Under the pieces are notes generated by a model. The model searched no databases and was not told the DNA's origin. It worked only from the letters and a program-made list of their open reading frames with translations. Shown here piece after piece: positions 5,554 through 7,300 of a DNA stretch of 7,300 bases; within the stretch, counting starts at the first letter, position 1, and every line of letters begins with the position of its first letter. Made by a program: the position numbers and the translations under genes. Source of the DNA: an uncultured Prevotella sp. (GTDB taxonomy: Bacteria > Bacteroidota > Bacteroidia > Bacteroidales > Bacteroidaceae); the NCBI GenBank assembly GCA_945637645.1, contig CALZDK010000099.1:1-7300 (forward strand), in the 5' to 3' direction.

Positions 5554-6486
5554 CTTTTTGTTCAGCATATACATACCGAGAAGAATGAAAAACGTACCGG
5601 CAAGGAAATAGGATGTGATTTGTTCGCCCAATATCATCGCCGCAAAGACGATAGTGGTTATAGGGTTGAAATACACCCAGTTGGTACATCTCACAGCTCC
5701 AAGACGCGCCATGCACAGACTCCATGTCAGATAACACAGCATGGATGCCACACTACCAAGAAACAGGAGATTTACAAGCACTGCTGGACGCAAGAGGACT
5801 TCCATGTCGGGCATTTCCGGCACCACCAAATAATATGGCAATATGGTCAAAATGCCATAGAAGAACACCTTGCGTGTGATAAACATTGCCGTATAGCGGT
5901 CCATCACCGGTTTCATCAGCAACGAGTAGAAAGCCCAACAGAGGCATGCCCCGAAAGCAAGAGTGTCGCCAAGCGGAGAGAGATGGAGCACGAAATGTCC
6001 GTTGAGCACAACTATCGCCATGCCCATACACGCCAACAGCGACCCTGCAATCTGCAAGGGACGGAAACGCTCGGACTTGTAGAACAAACCTATTATCAAG
6101 GTTGCGAACAAGGGGCAGGAGCAGACGATGAGCGACACGTTTGTTGCCGTGGTAAACCTCAACGCCTCGTTCTCGCTTAGAAAATACATCGATCCGCCTG
6201 TTATTCCGAGTGCCACCATGGTAAGTTCGTCGCGCCAGTTGTCGGCAAACCACCTGTGCTGCACCTTGCGCCATTTGTCTGGTGCCGCCGTCTCAAGCTT
6301 CCGCCGCAGGAAATGCGGGCGCAGAAGCGAGAATGACAGAAGCAAGACGTAGGCAATGATGAAACGCAGAGTGAAGATCTGTGCGGGCGAAAGTCCGTTG
6401 TTTATCAACAGTTTCGTCCAAACAAATGTAGTGCCCCAAACCGCTACAGTAAGGAAGGCAACGATATGATATATGTTAGTGCCCAA
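5548..6486 (-). CDS. EamA/DMT-superfamily inner-membrane transporter
   Basis: The 312-residue, very hydrophobic product has about ten predicted membrane segments arranged as two EamA halves (about 7-162 and 172-308). Recognisable motifs are AVWGTTFVWTK in TM1 (15-25), the SLIVCSCPLFATLI segment of TM4 (118-131), and YFNPITTIVFAAMILGE near TM9 (272-288), all typical of drug/metabolite exporters. A charged loop of about 30 residues (57-86) lies between TM2 and TM3. There is no in-frame ATG near the N-terminus; TTG at 6486-6484 is the only reasonable start and gives a normal TM1 position. It lies 13 bp after the tyrA stop, so the two are probably one operon. Aromatic-metabolite export is conceivable from context, but substrates in this family cannot be read from sequence. 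Confidence 0.9.
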   Translation of the reverse strand: MGTNIYHIVAFLTVAVWGTTFVWTKLLINNGLSPAQIFTLRFIIAYVLLLSFSLLRPHFLRRKLETAAPDKWRKVQHRWFADNWRDELTMVALGITGGSMYFLSENEALRFTTATNVSLIVCSCPLFATLIIGLFYKSERFRPLQIAGSLLACMGMAIVVLNGHFVLHLSPLGDTLAFGACLCWAFYSLLMKPVMDRYTAMFITRKVFFYGILTILPYYLVVPEMPDMEVLLRPAVLVNLLFLGSVASMLCYLTWSLCMARLGAVRCTNWVYFNPITTIVFAAMILGEQITSYFLAGTFFILLGMYMLNKKL

Positions 6487-6499
6487 TACCTTATGTGTC

Positions 6500-7300
6500 T
6501 TAGTCTTTCCTTTTTATCTCTATGTCTCTTTTCACATGTTCCCTTATCTTGGTCAGATACTGCTTCATTCTGTCGGAATCCTTGTTGTCGATTATCTCAA
6601 GCAGTTCCTTCAGCTCATCGCGTATCTGTGCCACCTGGTCGCTCGTGTAGGGATTGAAGAGTATCTCCTGCAGCAGATAGTCATCCTCGTTGAGCACGCC
6701 CTTTGCTATGCGCATGTGTCGCTTGAATGTTGTTCCTGGAGCGTCTTGATGCTTCATTACGGCAGCAAAGACGAAGGTGCTTACGAAAGGAATACTCAGT
6801 GAGTAAGCCACCGTGCGGTCGTGTTCCTCAAAGGTGTATTCGTAGATGTTCAGTCCCAGTCGGCTGTAGAGGTCCTTGAAGAAGATGCGTCCCATGTAGT
6901 CGCCCTCGCTGATGATGATGGCGTTCTCCTCGCTCAGTTGGTTAAGATTGGCGAAGGTGGGTCCGAACATCGGGTGAGTGGAGACATAGCGGAATCCCGT
7001 GGAGTCGTAATACTCCTTCAGGTTGGTCTTCACCGACGATATGTCGCTGATGATACAGTCCTTTGGCAGGTAAGGCAACACTTCCTTGAACGCCGGTATG
7101 GTGTATTTCACTGTTACGGCATTTATGACGAGTTCAGGTGCGAACTCCTTCACCTCGTCGAGTGTGGTAAGTCGCTGGCAGTTGTATGTAAACCTCATTC
7201 TCTTCGGGTCTTTCTCATACACCGCCGTCTCGTGGTCGAAACTGAGCAAGTCGAGGAAGAAACTTCCCATCTTACCTGCCCCCAATACTAAAATTTTCAT
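6500..7300 (-). CDS. tyrA: Prephenate dehydrogenase (tyrosine biosynthesis)
   Basis: The enzyme oxidatively decarboxylates prephenate to 4-hydroxyphenylpyruvate with NAD(P)+, the committed step to tyrosine in the cytoplasm. The 266-residue product begins MKILVLGAGKMGSFF, a Rossmann dinucleotide motif GAGKMG (7-12), with the acidic E29 after strand two favouring NAD+. Further TyrA features are SDISSVK (85-91), THPMFGP (108-114) with the likely catalytic H109, and EEHDRTVAYSLSIP (158-171). The usual second histidine in the SHLPH segment of many TyrAs is replaced (SLSIP). The C-terminal part is helical and highly charged. There is no fused chorismate mutase or ACT domain, fitting the short stand-alone form. 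The ATG ends exactly at base 7300, so the gene is complete but its promoter and any upstream aromatic genes are outside the window. Confidence 0.94.
   Translation of the reverse strand: MKILVLGAGKMGSFFLDLLSFDHETAVYEKDPKRMRFTYNCQRLTTLDEVKEFAPELVINAVTVKYTIPAFKEVLPYLPKDCIISDISSVKTNLKEYYDSTGFRYVSTHPMFGPTFANLNQLSEENAIIISEGDYMGRIFFKDLYSRLGLNIYEYTFEEHDRTVAYSLSIPFVSTFVFAAVMKHQDAPGTTFKRHMRIAKGVLNEDDYLLQEILFNPYTSDQVAQIRDELKELLEIIDNKDSDRMKQYLTKIREHVKRDIEIKRKD

Noticed and set aside
5620..6180. 186-codon plus-strand frame opposite the EamA transporter
   Set aside because: The His/Gln-rich product is the complement of membrane-segment codons; the transporter on the other strand is unambiguous.

Overview
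The window looks like ordinary chromosome from a member of the Bacteroidota, most likely Bacteroidales and perhaps Prevotella-like. The reasons are a TAnnTTTG-type promoter ahead of one gene, A-rich leaders without Shine-Dalgarno sequences, a small stand-alone TyrA of the Bacteroidales kind, and octamer-repeat intergenic regions. The genus is inference. I see no phage, IS element, CRISPR array, rRNA or tRNA.

Layout: (1) 1-1639, minus strand: dnaK, cut by the left edge, with 546 residues present. (2) 1640-1903: divergent regulatory region with a close match to a sigma-54 -24/-12 promoter facing dnaK and a Bacteroidota housekeeping promoter facing right. (3) 1904-3178, plus: a secreted protein with a charged linker, three apparent repeats of a beta-rich unit and a C-terminal SmpA/BamE-like segment. 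(4) 3179-3376: a repeat-rich spacer with a tandem DATTAAAG octamer array, a large inverted repeat built from another octamer, and a perfect 10-bp hairpin. (5) 3377-4624, plus: a compact S13 D-Ala-D-Ala carboxypeptidase lipoprotein (PBP4/DacB type). (6) 4642-4680: an intrinsic terminator for that gene that lies across the stop codon of the convergent gene. (7) 4647-5441, minus: a DjlA-like membrane co-chaperone (glycine-rich membrane segment, TerB-like domain, J domain). (8) 5452-5553: a second DATTAAAG array, interrupted by a GC-rich 14-mer. (9) 5548-6486, minus: an EamA/DMT transporter with a probable TTG start. (10) 6500-7300, minus: tyrA, complete, with its ATG on the last base of the window.

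How they fit together: DnaK is the cytosolic Hsp70 and DjlA supplies a J domain that could recruit it to the membrane; they lie about 3 kb apart but not in one operon. The S13 peptidase trims or cleaves peptidoglycan cross-links in the periplasm, where the repeat protein is probably also exported. tyrA and the EamA gene are 13 bp apart and probably cotranscribed; djlA may be read from the same transcript through the repeat array.

There is no clear new multi-gene system here. The most interesting signals are non-coding: the sigma-54-like site in front of dnaK and two unrelated repeat families that share an exact 8-bp period. After those come the uncharacterised repeat protein and the cysteine-substituted, shortened S13 peptidase.
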